Program-made: the position numbers and the translations under genes
Source of the DNA: Limnohabitans sp. TEGF004
GTDB lineage: Bacteria > Pseudomonadota > Gammaproteobacteria > Burkholderiales > Burkholderiaceae_C
Reading direction: 5' to 3'
Length of the DNA stretch: 64,000 nucleotides
Assembly: GCF_027924965.1 (NCBI RefSeq)
Contig: NZ_AP027056.1
Coordinates: 372,001-436,000, forward strand
Part shown: positions 17,068 through 26,337 of the stretch, piece by piece
Layout: every line of letters begins with the position of its first letter
How positions within the stretch are numbered: position 1 is the stretch's first letter
The notes under the pieces: model-generated
Seen by the model: only the letters and a program-made list of their open reading frames with translations
What the model was told of the DNA's origin: nothing
The model's database searches: none

Positions 17068-17676
17068 ATGAATTTCCAAAAGATCAAAGAAAGCGACGAA
17101 GTTGAGTTGCCCTTGTTACTCAAGAATCGGCTCGTGACCCTGGTGCTTTACATCAAAGAAAAAATAGAGTTAGGCCAGTTCGATGCGCTCAGTTTGGCGC
17201 AGATCGCCAAAGACAACCGCATGACCATTCCTCAGTTGATGGAATTTGGTTTCACCAAAGCCAATTTGGTCTGCCATGCGGTGGTGGTGGAGAACGAGGT
17301 CTTGATTCAAAAGTTGATCGGCTTGGACCTCGCCACGATGGGTGCATCACTCACGGAACAAGTCAAAGCCTATCTGTTTCAGATGTACCAACACGATTTG
17401 AAACAGCTGGCGTTTCGCGCGGCTGTTCAAGCCTATGCATGGACATGGTCTGTGGTTGACGAAGAGCGAGTGACCAATCAAGCCATGAAGCTCATGACCC
17501 CGATCTACATGGCTTTGCACGCACACGGTTTCACGCATCTGGATGCACGTTGCCAAGCCATTTGGGCACTTTACGTCCGGGGCTTGCGTGCTGCAGCTTT
17601 GAGCAAAGGCAGTGCGAGCGACTGTTTAGCTGCCATTACCCCTTCACTTGAATTCATCACAGAAAGTAAAAAATGA
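17068..17676 (+). CDS. TetR/AcrR-like transcriptional regulator
   Basis: The 202-aa all-helical protein has the size and layout of TetR regulators. An N-terminal HTH-like region (LSLAQIAKDNRMTIPQLMEFGFTKANLV, split over residues about 40-70) is followed by a helical ligand-binding/dimerisation half. The DNA-binding region is divergent from the classical TetR signature, so the family call is moderate. The stop overlaps the bactofilin start (ATGA). The two genes are therefore translationally coupled, and the regulator may control its own operon through the palindromes upstream. Confidence 0.6.
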   Translation: MNFQKIKESDEVELPLLLKNRLVTLVLYIKEKIELGQFDALSLAQIAKDNRMTIPQLMEFGFTKANLVCHAVVVENEVLIQKLIGLDLATMGASLTEQVKAYLFQMYQHDLKQLAFRAAVQAYAWTWSVVDEERVTNQAMKLMTPIYMALHAHGFTHLDARCQAIWALYVRGLRAAALSKGSASDCLAAITPSLEFITESKK

Positions 17677-18008
17677 ACGATAAAAACGACATGTCCAAAG
17701 AAAACAGCATCTTCATTGGTGAAGGTGTGGTGTTCAGCGGCTCGATCAAAGCCCCGAATCAAGCGGTGATCTCTGGCAAGTTCGATGGCGAGCTCGAAGC
17801 ACGTGATGTGCTGATTGGCGCGTCAGGTGTGGTGACCGGTAAAACGACGGCTCAGTACGTGGACGTCAAAGGCGAACTGAACGAAAACGTCACCAGCCGC
17901 GAGTTGCTCATCGTTCGTAATACAGGCCGCGTGCGTGGCACAGTGACTTATGGCGAGATTGAGATTGAGCGCGGTGGTCAGGTCAAAGGCGACATGATTC
18001 AGCGCTAA
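17673..18008 (+). CDS. Bactofilin (polymer-forming cytoskeletal protein)
   Basis: The 111-aa protein has a central right-handed beta-helix pattern typical of bactofilins (VVFSGSIKAPNQAVISGKFDGELEARDVLIGASGVVTG, split in hydrophobic/glycine repeats) and short polar ends. Bactofilins self-assemble into membrane-associated filaments that localise cell-shape, stalk, motility or polarity factors. It is coupled to the TetR-like gene and lies directly beside the flagellar switch genes (convergent with fliN). That neighbourhood suggests, but does not prove, a link to flagellar placement. Confidence 0.88.
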   Translation: MNDKNDMSKENSIFIGEGVVFSGSIKAPNQAVISGKFDGELEARDVLIGASGVVTGKTTAQYVDVKGELNENVTSRELLIVRNTGRVRGTVTYGEIEIERGGQVKGDMIQR

Positions 18009-18033
18009 ATCAGCGCCTGAGGCGCTGATTTTT
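18007..18033. terminator. Bidirectional terminator between bactofilin gene and fliN
   Basis: AAATCAGCGCC and GGCGCTGATTT form an 11-bp stem with a 3-nt loop (TGA), A-rich on the left and T-rich on the right. It sits between convergent genes. Confidence 0.85.
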
Positions 18034-18039
18034 GGGTGC

Positions 18040-18453
18040 TTAGATCAGCTTGAGGCGCTCTGAAGAGGGCACCACACGCGTCAGGCGAACACCGTAGCGG
18101 TCGTTCACCAACACGATTTCACCTTGGGCAACTACGGAGTTGTTGACCAACAAATCGAGGGGCTCGCCCGCAATGCGGTCTAGCTCGACCACGCTGCCTT
18201 GCGTGAGACGCATCAAGTCTTTGATTTTGATTTGTGCACGGCCCACTTCGATGGACAAATTTACCACGATGTTTTGCAACACCTCGGGGTTGATGTTGCC
18301 GGGCATGGTGGGTTTGAAGTCTTCTAAGCTTGGCTCAACCTCTTGCGCCACAGCTTGCACAGCCACTTCGTCAGGAGTCTCGTGCGCTGCTTCTGCTGCA
18401 GCCATTTCGGCTTCGTCGTGTTCTGGAGTTGGGTTTTCTTTTTCGTCAGTCAT
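18040..18453 (-). CDS. fliN: Flagellar motor switch protein FliN
   Basis: The 137-aa protein has an acidic, low-complexity N-terminus (residues 1-50) and a C-terminal SpoA domain (NIVVNLSIEVGRAQIKIKDL, then LDLLVNNSVVAQGEIVLVND and GVRLTRVV). FliN forms the lower C-ring and binds phospho-CheY and FliH. It is the last gene of the leftward fliK-fliL-fliM-fliN operon, 14 nt after fliM. Confidence 0.95.
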   Translation of the reverse strand: MTDEKENPTPEHDEAEMAAAEAAHETPDEVAVQAVAQEVEPSLEDFKPTMPGNINPEVLQNIVVNLSIEVGRAQIKIKDLMRLTQGSVVELDRIAGEPLDLLVNNSVVAQGEIVLVNDRYGVRLTRVVPSSERLKLI

Positions 18454-18467
18454 GATGTGATCCTGTC

Positions 18468-19460
18468 TCAGTTTTTGCCGTGAACGTGTTCGTGGTCGAT
18501 TTGCACCGCCACTTGTGAGCCGCGTGTGCCCACGTTGACGTGGAATGCGGGAACACCATTGGTGCTCATCAGCGCGGTGTCGTCTTTCTTGAAGAACAAC
18601 AAATCGCCTTCTTGCAAATGGTTCAAGTGGTGCAGCGTGGTTTTGATGTCACCCATGGTGACTTGCAATTCCAGTTTGGCATCACCCACCGCGGCCGCGA
18701 GCGCTTGACGCCATTTCTTGTCTGACTCTTCGTTGCCTTCGCCACTTTGCACGCGGCTGCTGAGCAGTTCACGCACAGGCTTCAAGGTCGCGTAGGGGTA
18801 GACCAAGTCGATGAAGCCTTTGCCACCGCTCGCGGTCGCGTCAGCTTCAAAGCGGCTCAAGACCACCAAATCGTTTTCATCGGCGATTTGTGCGAACTGA
18901 GGGTTGATCTCAGAACTCACGTGTTCGCATTCGATGGGCATCAGTGGGCCCCACGCTTCGGTCAACGAGCGGAAGAACACTTCAAGAATGATCTTGATGA
19001 TGCGTGTTTCAGTGGGGGTGAACAAACGGCTGGGAGGGAGTTCGCCCACGCCTTTGCCAAAACCACCAAAGAAGCTGTCGAGCGAGCTGAACACCACATT
19101 GGGGTCGATGATGATCACCGAATTGCCGCGTAGCGGGTTCATGCGAATCATGTTCACCGACAAGGGGGCGCGCAGGCCTTTGAGGTAATCACCAAACTTC
19201 AAAATTTGCACGCGTGTGGGGTTCACACGTGGGCTGGTACGCAGTACTTCGAGCAAGCCAAGACGGAACAGTCGGATGAAGCGTTCGTTGATCATGTCGA
19301 TCGACGAGACGTTCACGCCCAAGCTGCTGTCTTCGCTGGCGAGGTCGTGCTTGCGCACCCGCACGCTTTCGTTGAAGCCAGTGTCGGTCTCGATCGAACC
19401 GTCGCGCACGCCTTCCGACAGCGCGGCCAGTTCTTCGTCCGAGAGCAGGTTAGATTTCAT
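18468..19460 (-). CDS. fliM: Flagellar motor switch protein FliM
   Basis: The 330-aa protein begins with a short N-terminal segment (MKSNLLSDEELAALSEGV) that in FliM carries the CheY-binding peptide. The middle CheC-like domain contains MIRMNPLRGNSVIIIDPNVV. The C-terminal SpoA domain ends GTRGSQVAVQIDHEHVHGKN. FliM couples CheY-P binding to FliG and so switches rotation direction. Length is normal, with a 13-nt gap from fliL. Confidence 0.96.
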   Translation of the reverse strand: MKSNLLSDEELAALSEGVRDGSIETDTGFNESVRVRKHDLASEDSSLGVNVSSIDMINERFIRLFRLGLLEVLRTSPRVNPTRVQILKFGDYLKGLRAPLSVNMIRMNPLRGNSVIIIDPNVVFSSLDSFFGGFGKGVGELPPSRLFTPTETRIIKIILEVFFRSLTEAWGPLMPIECEHVSSEINPQFAQIADENDLVVLSRFEADATASGGKGFIDLVYPYATLKPVRELLSSRVQSGEGNEESDKKWRQALAAAVGDAKLELQVTMGDIKTTLHHLNHLQEGDLLFFKKDDTALMSTNGVPAFHVNVGTRGSQVAVQIDHEHVHGKN

Positions 19461-19473
19461 GTTGAATTAAGGG

Positions 19474-20067
19474 TTACTGCATCACGAAAGAGGTGAAGAA
19501 CACGTCTTCAATACCGCCGAAGTCTTCGTACTTCATGAGCATTTCGTTCATCACGACCTTGATCTTTGCGGCTAAGTCAACGCGGAAGTCTTGCTTGGCC
19601 ACATCGGCTTCGGTGCTTTGACGCATCACATCGAGCACGGCGGAGCGAATGGCAAATTCATGCTTCTTCACGTTGTCGAACACGCGTGAGTCGTAATGGG
19701 TCATCACGGCCACTTTCACGACCATGATTTTTTTGGAGTTCGTGATGTTGGTCATGAACTCTTTGTCGATTTCCAAGTAGGTGTTCTCAAAGCGTGTGGC
19801 TTCGGCTTCCTTCTTGACTTTCGATGGGCCTTCTGGTGTCGCGCCATGTGCGTTCGCGGCTTCTTTTTCCAGTTCGTCCACTTTCTCGTGGGCGGCTGCT
19901 TCGCTCTTGTGCTCGAAGAAGCCTGAGAAATACAAGGTGCCGAACATCACCGACATGATCAGGATGACCACGGACAACACGATCACCAAAATCAAAAGAA
20001 TTGGTTTCTTTTTCTTCGGTTCGCCTTCGACAACTTCTTCTGCCGGTGCTGCTTCTGCTTCTGCCAT
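19474..20067 (-). CDS. fliL: Flagellar basal body-associated protein FliL
   Basis: The 197-aa single-pass membrane protein has its helix at about residues 22-45 (PILLILVIVLSVVILIMSVM). The periplasmic domain ends in the FliL-type segment (DLAAKIKVVMNEMLM...). FliL forms rings around stators and supports torque. A charged, coiled segment (EAAAHEKVDELEKEAANAH) follows the membrane helix. It lies 35 nt downstream of fliK. Confidence 0.93.
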   Translation of the reverse strand: MAEAEAAPAEEVVEGEPKKKKPILLILVIVLSVVILIMSVMFGTLYFSGFFEHKSEAAAHEKVDELEKEAANAHGATPEGPSKVKKEAEATRFENTYLEIDKEFMTNITNSKKIMVVKVAVMTHYDSRVFDNVKKHEFAIRSAVLDVMRQSTEADVAKQDFRVDLAAKIKVVMNEMLMKYEDFGGIEDVFFTSFVMQ

Positions 20068-20102
20068 ATCGTTCTCCTAATGTTCAGATTGTCATGCGTA
20101 AT

Positions 20103-21803
20103 TTATGCATAGAGGTCAAGCAAGGACGCATTGGCCTTGTTATGGGTAGAGGTCACGCCAGAAGCGTCGCCTGTACCTTTGACTTGCAAAGATGAATTGT
20201 CTCTAACTTGGGAATTCTTTCCTGAATTTCCAGAGTTGTTTTGTGGGGTGTTGCCACCGCCTTGGCCGACCTGCACTTGACCGGCATTAATGCCAAAGTT
20301 ACCAAGTGCTTCGCGCAAGCGCTGGCTGCTGTTTTGCAGCAAGTCGCGTGTGAGCGGGTTGTCGGCACGGAAGACGGCATCGAGTTTGCCGTCTTTCATT
20401 TCGAGTTGAATTTCAACGCCACCTAAGTTCGAGGGGCGAAGACCAAATTTCATCTTCCACTCACCATCGCTGAGCTGCTTGTGCATGCGTGCGGCCATTT
20501 CGGTGGCCATCTTGTCGCTGAGCTGGTCGTAGACCTCGCTCATGTTGGCGCTTGTGGCTTGTGCGGCATTGGCAGGTGCTGCGCCGGTGGCGTTTTTGGT
20601 GTTGCTCAACGCTTGTGAAAAGCTGCTGAAATTTTGCTGGCCTTCGCCTGATGACGATTGCTGATCTGCATGGCTCTCGCTGCCCGCTTCTTCGGAGAAG
20701 CGAGACAAGAGGGCGCTCACGTCTTGTTCATCGACGCCGGTTCCCAAGAGCGACAACATGTCGAGGGTGCTAGGGATGGGGGCGTTGCTTGCGTTGGTGT
20801 TGACGGGCAACACGGCAACAGGCAAAACGGTGATTTGTAATTGTTGGATCGCAGCCATGTCGGTCGGCGTTAGGCCTGGCAACGCGGGTGCAGCCAATGT
20901 GGTGGCCGCTGCTGCCAAACCTGCGCCAGATGCGGCAGCCATAGGCTGTGCGTCAACGGAGGTCATGGCTGCCAGTTGTGTGGCGACGGTGCTGTCTGCT
21001 GTCGGAGCCATGCCTTGCGATACGCCACCCAGCACGGTGCTCATGGCTGCTTGCAAGGCGGTGGGCGTGGCTAAACCACTGGCAAGGCTTTGGGCATTTG
21101 AGGTCTGCACACCTGTGGGTGCCGTGGTCGCCGGCGGTTGGTTCAATAAGTTTTGAATCTCTGACTCATCCAAACCCATGGCCTTGGCAAAAGCCGCCAA
21201 ACTTTCAGGGCTTGGTGCCGCTTTGGGGTCTGTGATGATGCGCATCTGCGGGCTCAGCTCGATGGTTTGCAAGGTGGCCGAGCTCGTCAATTCAGATGCT
21301 GCAACGTCTTCAGTGGTCGTGGTGACCTGGCTGATTGCAGGTGTGGCAACCACTGAGGTTGTGGCGTTTGGTGTGACGGGGGCACCCTGCATCAAACTCT
21401 CTAACAGAGCGTCTGTGTCTGTGGGCTTGTTCTTATTCGACGCGCCTTTGTTGCGTGGGCGTGCTTGAGCTGCAGAGGTGTCATCGGCATCGTCTGGAGA
21501 TGCCTCGTTGTTCGTGCGTTTCTCTTGCGCGGGGCGCTCTGCGTCGTGCCGGTCTTCTACTGGGCGTGAATCTTGTGTACGTGCTTGTGGTTGTGGCTGC
21601 TCTGGCACATCAGCGGCAAAAGTTTGCCGCTCTTGCGGTACCAGGCGCTCCATTTGACGCGCCATGACTTGCGCGAAATCAAACCCCAAGCCACCGCCCG
21701 CAGCCGGGCCCACACCAGTGCGCGCGCCTTGTGGCACCGCGTTGTTGGTGTTGGTTGGCATCAGCGGGGCTGGTGGCATTTGGAGATAGCTGGACAGGTT
21801 CAT
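20103..21803 (-). CDS. fliK: Flagellar hook-length control protein FliK
   Basis: The 566-aa protein has a long Ala/Thr/Gln-rich, low-complexity N-terminal ruler region and the conserved FliK C-terminal domain. That domain includes WKMKFGLRPSNLGGVEIQLE, MKDGKLDAVFRADNPLTRDL and LREALGNFGINAGQVQV. FliK is secreted, measures hook length and switches FlhB to late substrates. The frame runs up to 21908, but I chose the ATG at 21803 (MNLSSYLQMPPAPLMP). A sigma-54-like promoter ends about 30 nt upstream of that start, so the longer form would overlap the promoter. Confidence 0.93.
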   Translation of the reverse strand: MNLSSYLQMPPAPLMPTNTNNAVPQGARTGVGPAAGGGLGFDFAQVMARQMERLVPQERQTFAADVPEQPQPQARTQDSRPVEDRHDAERPAQEKRTNNEASPDDADDTSAAQARPRNKGASNKNKPTDTDALLESLMQGAPVTPNATTSVVATPAISQVTTTTEDVAASELTSSATLQTIELSPQMRIITDPKAAPSPESLAAFAKAMGLDESEIQNLLNQPPATTAPTGVQTSNAQSLASGLATPTALQAAMSTVLGGVSQGMAPTADSTVATQLAAMTSVDAQPMAAASGAGLAAAATTLAAPALPGLTPTDMAAIQQLQITVLPVAVLPVNTNASNAPIPSTLDMLSLLGTGVDEQDVSALLSRFSEEAGSESHADQQSSSGEGQQNFSSFSQALSNTKNATGAAPANAAQATSANMSEVYDQLSDKMATEMAARMHKQLSDGEWKMKFGLRPSNLGGVEIQLEMKDGKLDAVFRADNPLTRDLLQNSSQRLREALGNFGINAGQVQVGQGGGNTPQNNSGNSGKNSQVRDNSSLQVKGTGDASGVTSTHNKANASLLDLYA

Positions 21804-21835
21804 GGTGTTCTTAAAACGAGTTTGCCAAGGAGTTA

Positions 21836-21851
21836 AGCAAGAACCGTGACA
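21836..21851 (-). promoter_or_regulatory. Sigma-54-like promoter of the fliK-fliL-fliM-fliN operon
   Basis: The minus strand reads TGTCACGGTTCTTGCT. This matches the TGGCACG-N4-TTGCW consensus apart from one base in the -24 GG. Spacing is exact and the predicted start site lies about 20 nt before the chosen fliK ATG. Confidence 0.55.
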
Positions 21852-21902
21852 GGTCAGTTCTTGCCGCTTTCGGCGGAGAGGCGCATCAGTGTCAGTTTGA
21901 CT

Positions 21903-21918
21903 TGGCACATCGATTGCT
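21903..21918 (+). promoter_or_regulatory. Sigma-54 promoter of flhA-flhF-flhG-fliA
   Basis: TGGCACATCGATTGCT is an excellent -24/-12 element with N4 spacing. Transcription would begin near 21930, consistent with the flhA start at 21993 and not with upstream ATG codons. Confidence 0.88.
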
Positions 21919-21992
21919 TAATGAACATGCCTCGACAATTTTTTCAAGGCAAAAAGAAACCTAAACGTTCCACTTTCAACTGGATTCCCTCA

Positions 21993-24089
21993 ATGAGCAC
22001 TCTCACTCTGTCAACGATTCGACACAACTTGTCGAAATTTGACCTCTCCGGACTCAGTATTCCGGTGGTGGTGCTCGTCATCATGGCGATGCTCGTGTTG
22101 CCATTGCCTCCGTTGTTGTTGGACTTTTTGTTTACTTTCAACATTCTTGTGAGCTTGGTGGTGATCATGATCGCCATCGGCACCCGTAAGCCCCTTGAGT
22201 TTTCATCCTTCCCCACCGTCTTGTTGTTTGCAACCATGTTGCGCTTGGCGCTGAACGTGGCATCTACCCGTGTGGTGTTGGTCAGCGGCCATGAAGGTGC
22301 GCACGCCGCCGGTAAGGTGGTGCAGGCTTTCGGTGAGTTCGTGATTGCTGGTAACTACGTGGTGGGTTTCATCATCTTCGCGATTTTGATGATCATCAAC
22401 TTCGTGGTGGTGACCAAAGGTGCGGGTCGCGTTTCAGAAGTGAACGCCCGTTTCACCTTGGACGCCATGCCCGGTAAACAAATGTCGATTGACGCTGACT
22501 TGAACGCTGGCGTGATCGACCAAGAAACAGCCAAAACACGCCGTGCCGAATTGGCCCAGGAATCTGACTTCTTCGGCTCCATGGACGGTGCCTCTAAATT
22601 CGTGAGCGGTGACGCCATGGCCGGCTTGTTGATTCTGTTGATCAACTTGTTCGGTGGCTTGATCATCGGTGTGGCGCAGCATGATTTGCCTGTGGCTGAA
22701 GCCGGCAAGATCTACACCTTGCTCACTATTGGTGACGGCTTGGTCGCTCAAATCCCATCGTTGTTGTTGTCACTGGCCACCGCCATCATCGTGACGCGCG
22801 TGACGACCGCTGAATCTATTTCTGAGCAGGCTTCTGTTCAGTTGGCTAACCCCACCGCCTTGTTCATCTCGGCTGTGATTTTGATCATCTTGGGCATGGT
22901 GCCCGGTATGCCGCACTTGATGTTCATTACCTTGGCTTTGGCATCTGCTGGTCTGGGCTTGATGATCGTCACCCGCGAAGTGCAAGACGAACAAGCCGAA
23001 CAAGCCGTCAAAGACGCCACACCTTCGGACGCACCGAAAGAACTCGACTGGGATGATGTGGACCAAGTCGACCTCATTGGTTTGGAAATTGGTTACGGTT
23101 TGATTCCGTTGGTCAACGCTGAAACCGGCGGCGAGCTGATGACCCGCGTCAAAGGCGTGCGCAAAAAATTGTCTGCCGAGTTGGGCTTCTTGGTCCAGCC
23201 CGTGCGTATCCGTGACGACTTGAACATCGACCCAGACGCTTACAACATCGTGCTCAAAGGCGTGGTGCGTGGCAAAGGCGAAGTCAAAGTCGGTCGCGAA
23301 TTGGCCATCAACCCAGGTCATGTGTATGGCCAGTTGGAAGGCATTGCCACCCGCGAACCTGCATTTGGTTTGGAAGCCGTGTGGATCGAACCTTCACAAC
23401 GCGACCAAGCCCGTACCCTCGGTTACACCGTGGTCGACGCTGCCACTGCTATTTCTACCCACCTCAACAAAGTCTTGCGCGAAAACGCTTCTGACATGTT
23501 GAGTCATGACGAAACCCAACAGTTGCTCGACAAATTGGCTGCCAAGTCACCCAAGATCGTCGAAGACTTGGTGCCCGGCAAGTTGTCACTCGGCATCTTG
23601 ACCCGCACCTTGCAAAACTTGTTGGCCGAATCTGTGTCCATTCGCGACATGCGCACGATTGCTGAAGCGTTGACTGAGGCCAGCACTCGCACGCAAGACC
23701 CCGAACAACTCACCGCCATGGTTCGCCCCAAGCTCGGTCGCATGATCATGCAAAGCCTGATCGATGGCGACAACGGTTTGCAAGTCATGACGCTTGAGCC
23801 TTCACTCGAGCAACTGCTGCACAACGTGTTGCAACAAAGCCAGCCAGGCCAAGCCGTGGTGATGGAGCCGGGCTTGTCTGAAAACTTATTTGCCGGTTTG
23901 CGCGAAGGCGCGCGCACCGTAGAAGAAATGGGCCACCCCGCTGTGTTGGTGGTGTCCCCCGTGATTCGTGGTTGGCTCTCTAAAGCCGCACGATTCCGCG
24001 TGAACGATTTGACTGTGCTGTCTTACAGCGAAATTCCGGACGATCAGGCCGTCAAAGTGATCCACACCGTGGACGCCAAAGCCCGATAA
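21993..24089 (+). CDS. flhA: Flagellar type III export gate protein FlhA
   Basis: The 698-aa protein has the FlhA plan: eight membrane helices in the first half, with the conserved FHIPEP-type region around FPTVLLFATMLRLALNVASTRVVL. A cytoplasmic domain that docks chaperone-substrate complexes makes up the second half. The frame is open from 21846, but I chose ATG 21993 (MSTLTLSTIRHNLSKFDLSG) because it lies downstream of the sigma-54 start site and gives a normal length. The partner flhB is not in the window. Confidence 0.96.
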   Translation: MSTLTLSTIRHNLSKFDLSGLSIPVVVLVIMAMLVLPLPPLLLDFLFTFNILVSLVVIMIAIGTRKPLEFSSFPTVLLFATMLRLALNVASTRVVLVSGHEGAHAAGKVVQAFGEFVIAGNYVVGFIIFAILMIINFVVVTKGAGRVSEVNARFTLDAMPGKQMSIDADLNAGVIDQETAKTRRAELAQESDFFGSMDGASKFVSGDAMAGLLILLINLFGGLIIGVAQHDLPVAEAGKIYTLLTIGDGLVAQIPSLLLSLATAIIVTRVTTAESISEQASVQLANPTALFISAVILIILGMVPGMPHLMFITLALASAGLGLMIVTREVQDEQAEQAVKDATPSDAPKELDWDDVDQVDLIGLEIGYGLIPLVNAETGGELMTRVKGVRKKLSAELGFLVQPVRIRDDLNIDPDAYNIVLKGVVRGKGEVKVGRELAINPGHVYGQLEGIATREPAFGLEAVWIEPSQRDQARTLGYTVVDAATAISTHLNKVLRENASDMLSHDETQQLLDKLAAKSPKIVEDLVPGKLSLGILTRTLQNLLAESVSIRDMRTIAEALTEASTRTQDPEQLTAMVRPKLGRMIMQSLIDGDNGLQVMTLEPSLEQLLHNVLQQSQPGQAVVMEPGLSENLFAGLREGARTVEEMGHPAVLVVSPVIRGWLSKAARFRVNDLTVLSYSEIPDDQAVKVIHTVDAKAR

Positions 24090-24128
24090 ACCGTAAACCT
24101 ATAACAAAAGACAGAGTGAGCTGACCCT

Positions 24129-25517
24129 ATGGAACTCAAACGCATCCTTGCCCGCGACATCCGCGCTGCCAACGAAAAGGCCGTGGCCCAATATGGCCCC
24201 GACGTGCTCGTCATCTCGAGCGGCCAAGTCAATGGCTTGACCGAGCTGATCGTGGCGGTAGATCTGGCACCTCTGACACCAGAGGAAGCTGATCCGTTTG
24301 TGAAAACCCAATACGCTGCAACCGGCAAGCCATCTGGCAAGTTTGATGTGTTGTTGGGCCAGACCATCGACCAAAACAAACGCGATGCCCGCGAGCGCCA
24401 AGCCACCAAAGTGGCCAAGCCGATTGTCGAAGTGGCGGCCAAGCCTGCCGCATCGAAAGCCAAGCCTGCGGTCAAAGTGGCGGCTCAACCTGTGGACGAA
24501 TCTGCCAAACGTGCGGCTGAAGAACACGACACCTTGCGTGGTCGTGAAATCGTGGCGCTGGTGCGTGAAGAGCTCAACTCGTTGCGCCGTGAATTCAAAC
24601 TGGGCCAACAAATGGCGGCTTGGCAACAAGGCGGCATGGTGTTGCCCGCAGCCGTGGCGCCTTTACGCGACGCCCTGAACGATGCACCCATTCCTGTCGC
24701 CTTGCGCGCCTTGTTGATCGACAACATCAAAGACCACGACAACATGGCCGATGCCATGGGCGCGTTGAGCCGTCAACTGGCCCACTCGGTGGAGCAAGAG
24801 CAAGCTCAAACCCCAGTGTCAGGTATTCATGCATTGGCTGGCCCATCAGGTGCTGGCAAGTCGATGATGGTGGCCCGCTTGGCGCAACATGCTGCCCAAT
24901 TGCATGGCAGCGAAAAAGTCATGGTTATTAGCTTCCAAGACCAGCGCGCTGGCGCTTGGAACCAAACCCAATTGCTGTGTGCCCAGTCGGGTGTGGACTC
25001 GTTCCGCGCCACCAACGCCTCAACTTTGAAGTTGTTGCTTGACGAGCACACCGACCGCCAATTCATCTTGATTGACACCGCCGGTGTGCAAATGAACGAA
25101 CGCTTGGCAGAGATTCGCGCCATGAACCTGAATGTGCAGTGCCACGCGGTGATTCCCGCTGACGCATCCGCCGCCAACATCCGCCGCGTGTTTGACAACA
25201 CCGACAACATTTGGGCATCCTTGATGCTGAGCAAGCTCGACGAATCCAACCAACCTTGGGCTTTGTTGCAGTTCTTGACCGACAAATCTTTGAGCGTGTC
25301 CGTGGCCAGCCACGGCGACCGCACGATCGATTTGGTGCAAGACGTGTCCTTGGCCGGTCTGGTGCAATGCGCCCTCGACAACTTGCCACTGCCAGAAACC
25401 GAAGAGCAAGCTCAACAAAACGCACGCGATGCAGCCGTCAATGATTTGGCTGCTTCCAAATTGGCGCAAATCGCTTCCAAATTTAAAACCGAAACCACAG
25501 GCTTGACCCATGAGTAA
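24129..25517 (+). CDS. flhF: SRP-like GTPase FlhF, flagellar placement
   Basis: The 462-aa protein has a basic N-terminal B domain (MELKRILARDIRAANEKAV), an Ala/Lys-rich linker, and NG domains with GPSGAGKS (P-loop), DTAGVQMNERL and SKLDE. FlhF marks the pole where the flagellum is built and, with FlhG, sets flagellar number. Its 3' end overlaps flhG by 8 nt. Confidence 0.95.
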   Translation: MELKRILARDIRAANEKAVAQYGPDVLVISSGQVNGLTELIVAVDLAPLTPEEADPFVKTQYAATGKPSGKFDVLLGQTIDQNKRDARERQATKVAKPIVEVAAKPAASKAKPAVKVAAQPVDESAKRAAEEHDTLRGREIVALVREELNSLRREFKLGQQMAAWQQGGMVLPAAVAPLRDALNDAPIPVALRALLIDNIKDHDNMADAMGALSRQLAHSVEQEQAQTPVSGIHALAGPSGAGKSMMVARLAQHAAQLHGSEKVMVISFQDQRAGAWNQTQLLCAQSGVDSFRATNASTLKLLLDEHTDRQFILIDTAGVQMNERLAEIRAMNLNVQCHAVIPADASAANIRRVFDNTDNIWASLMLSKLDESNQPWALLQFLTDKSLSVSVASHGDRTIDLVQDVSLAGLVQCALDNLPLPETEEQAQQNARDAAVNDLAASKLAQIASKFKTETTGLTHE

Positions 25518-26337
25518 TCCACGCAGAACAGAAGTCATCGGCATTGCCAGCGGCAAGGGTGGCGTCGGTAAAACCACCACCTCCATCAACTTGGCGGTGG
25601 CGCTCACGCAGTTGGGTCACAGCGTCATGCTGTTTGATGCCGATCTGGGTTTGGCCAACGCACAAATTGCACTGGGCGCGCGCGCTGAGTACAACTTAGG
25701 TCACTTCTTGGCCGGTCAAAAAACACTGCAAGAAATTCTCATCACCACCCGTCAAGGCGTGAAGCTGATTCCTGGTGCCTCGGGCATGCAAGAGTTGGCG
25801 GGTCTGAGCGACATCCAAGCGGCCAGCATCGTGCAGTCGTTTGGCGTGTTGGCTGACGATGTCGACTATTTAATCGTCGACGTGGCAGCCGGCATTTCGC
25901 CCTCGGTGTTGTCGTTCTTGGCCGCGTGCCAACGCCGCTTCATCGTGGTCAAAGACGACCCATCGTCGATTGCCGATGCCTACGGCACCATCAAAATCTT
26001 GAGCAAAGAGATGGGTTTGGACGAAATCTACTTGTTGCCCAACATGGTGCGCAGCCAATCCGAAGGCTGGAAACTTTACAAAAAGCTCAACGACGTGTGT
26101 GTGCGTTTCTTGGGCGAGTCGGTGCACTACCTCACCTCCATCGAAGAAGACGAGATGGTGTTGCGCGCCCTCAAAAAATACCAGTCGGTGATGGAACTCG
26201 CCCCTGGCACAGCCGCCGCTCGTGACTACATGCGCTTAGCCGAGGCATGCACGCACTTGCGTCCGATCGACCACCCTTCGGGCGGTCTGCAATTCTTCAT
26301 GGAGCGACTGATGAAAAACAGTTCGTCTGATACATGA
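25510..26337 (+). CDS. flhG: MinD-like ATPase FlhG/FleN, flagellar number regulator
   Basis: The 275-aa ParA/MinD-family protein has the deviant Walker A motif SGKGGVGKTTTSIN near the N-terminus, the switch region LFDADLGLANAQI and DYLIVDVAAGISP. FlhG restrains FlhF and, in some polar flagellates, the FleQ-type activator. The latter fits with the FleQ-like gene in this window. It overlaps flhF and fliA (ATGA), so translation is coupled. Confidence 0.95.
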   Translation: MSNPRRTEVIGIASGKGGVGKTTTSINLAVALTQLGHSVMLFDADLGLANAQIALGARAEYNLGHFLAGQKTLQEILITTRQGVKLIPGASGMQELAGLSDIQAASIVQSFGVLADDVDYLIVDVAAGISPSVLSFLAACQRRFIVVKDDPSSIADAYGTIKILSKEMGLDEIYLLPNMVRSQSEGWKLYKKLNDVCVRFLGESVHYLTSIEEDEMVLRALKKYQSVMELAPGTAAARDYMRLAEACTHLRPIDHPSGGLQFFMERLMKNSSSDT

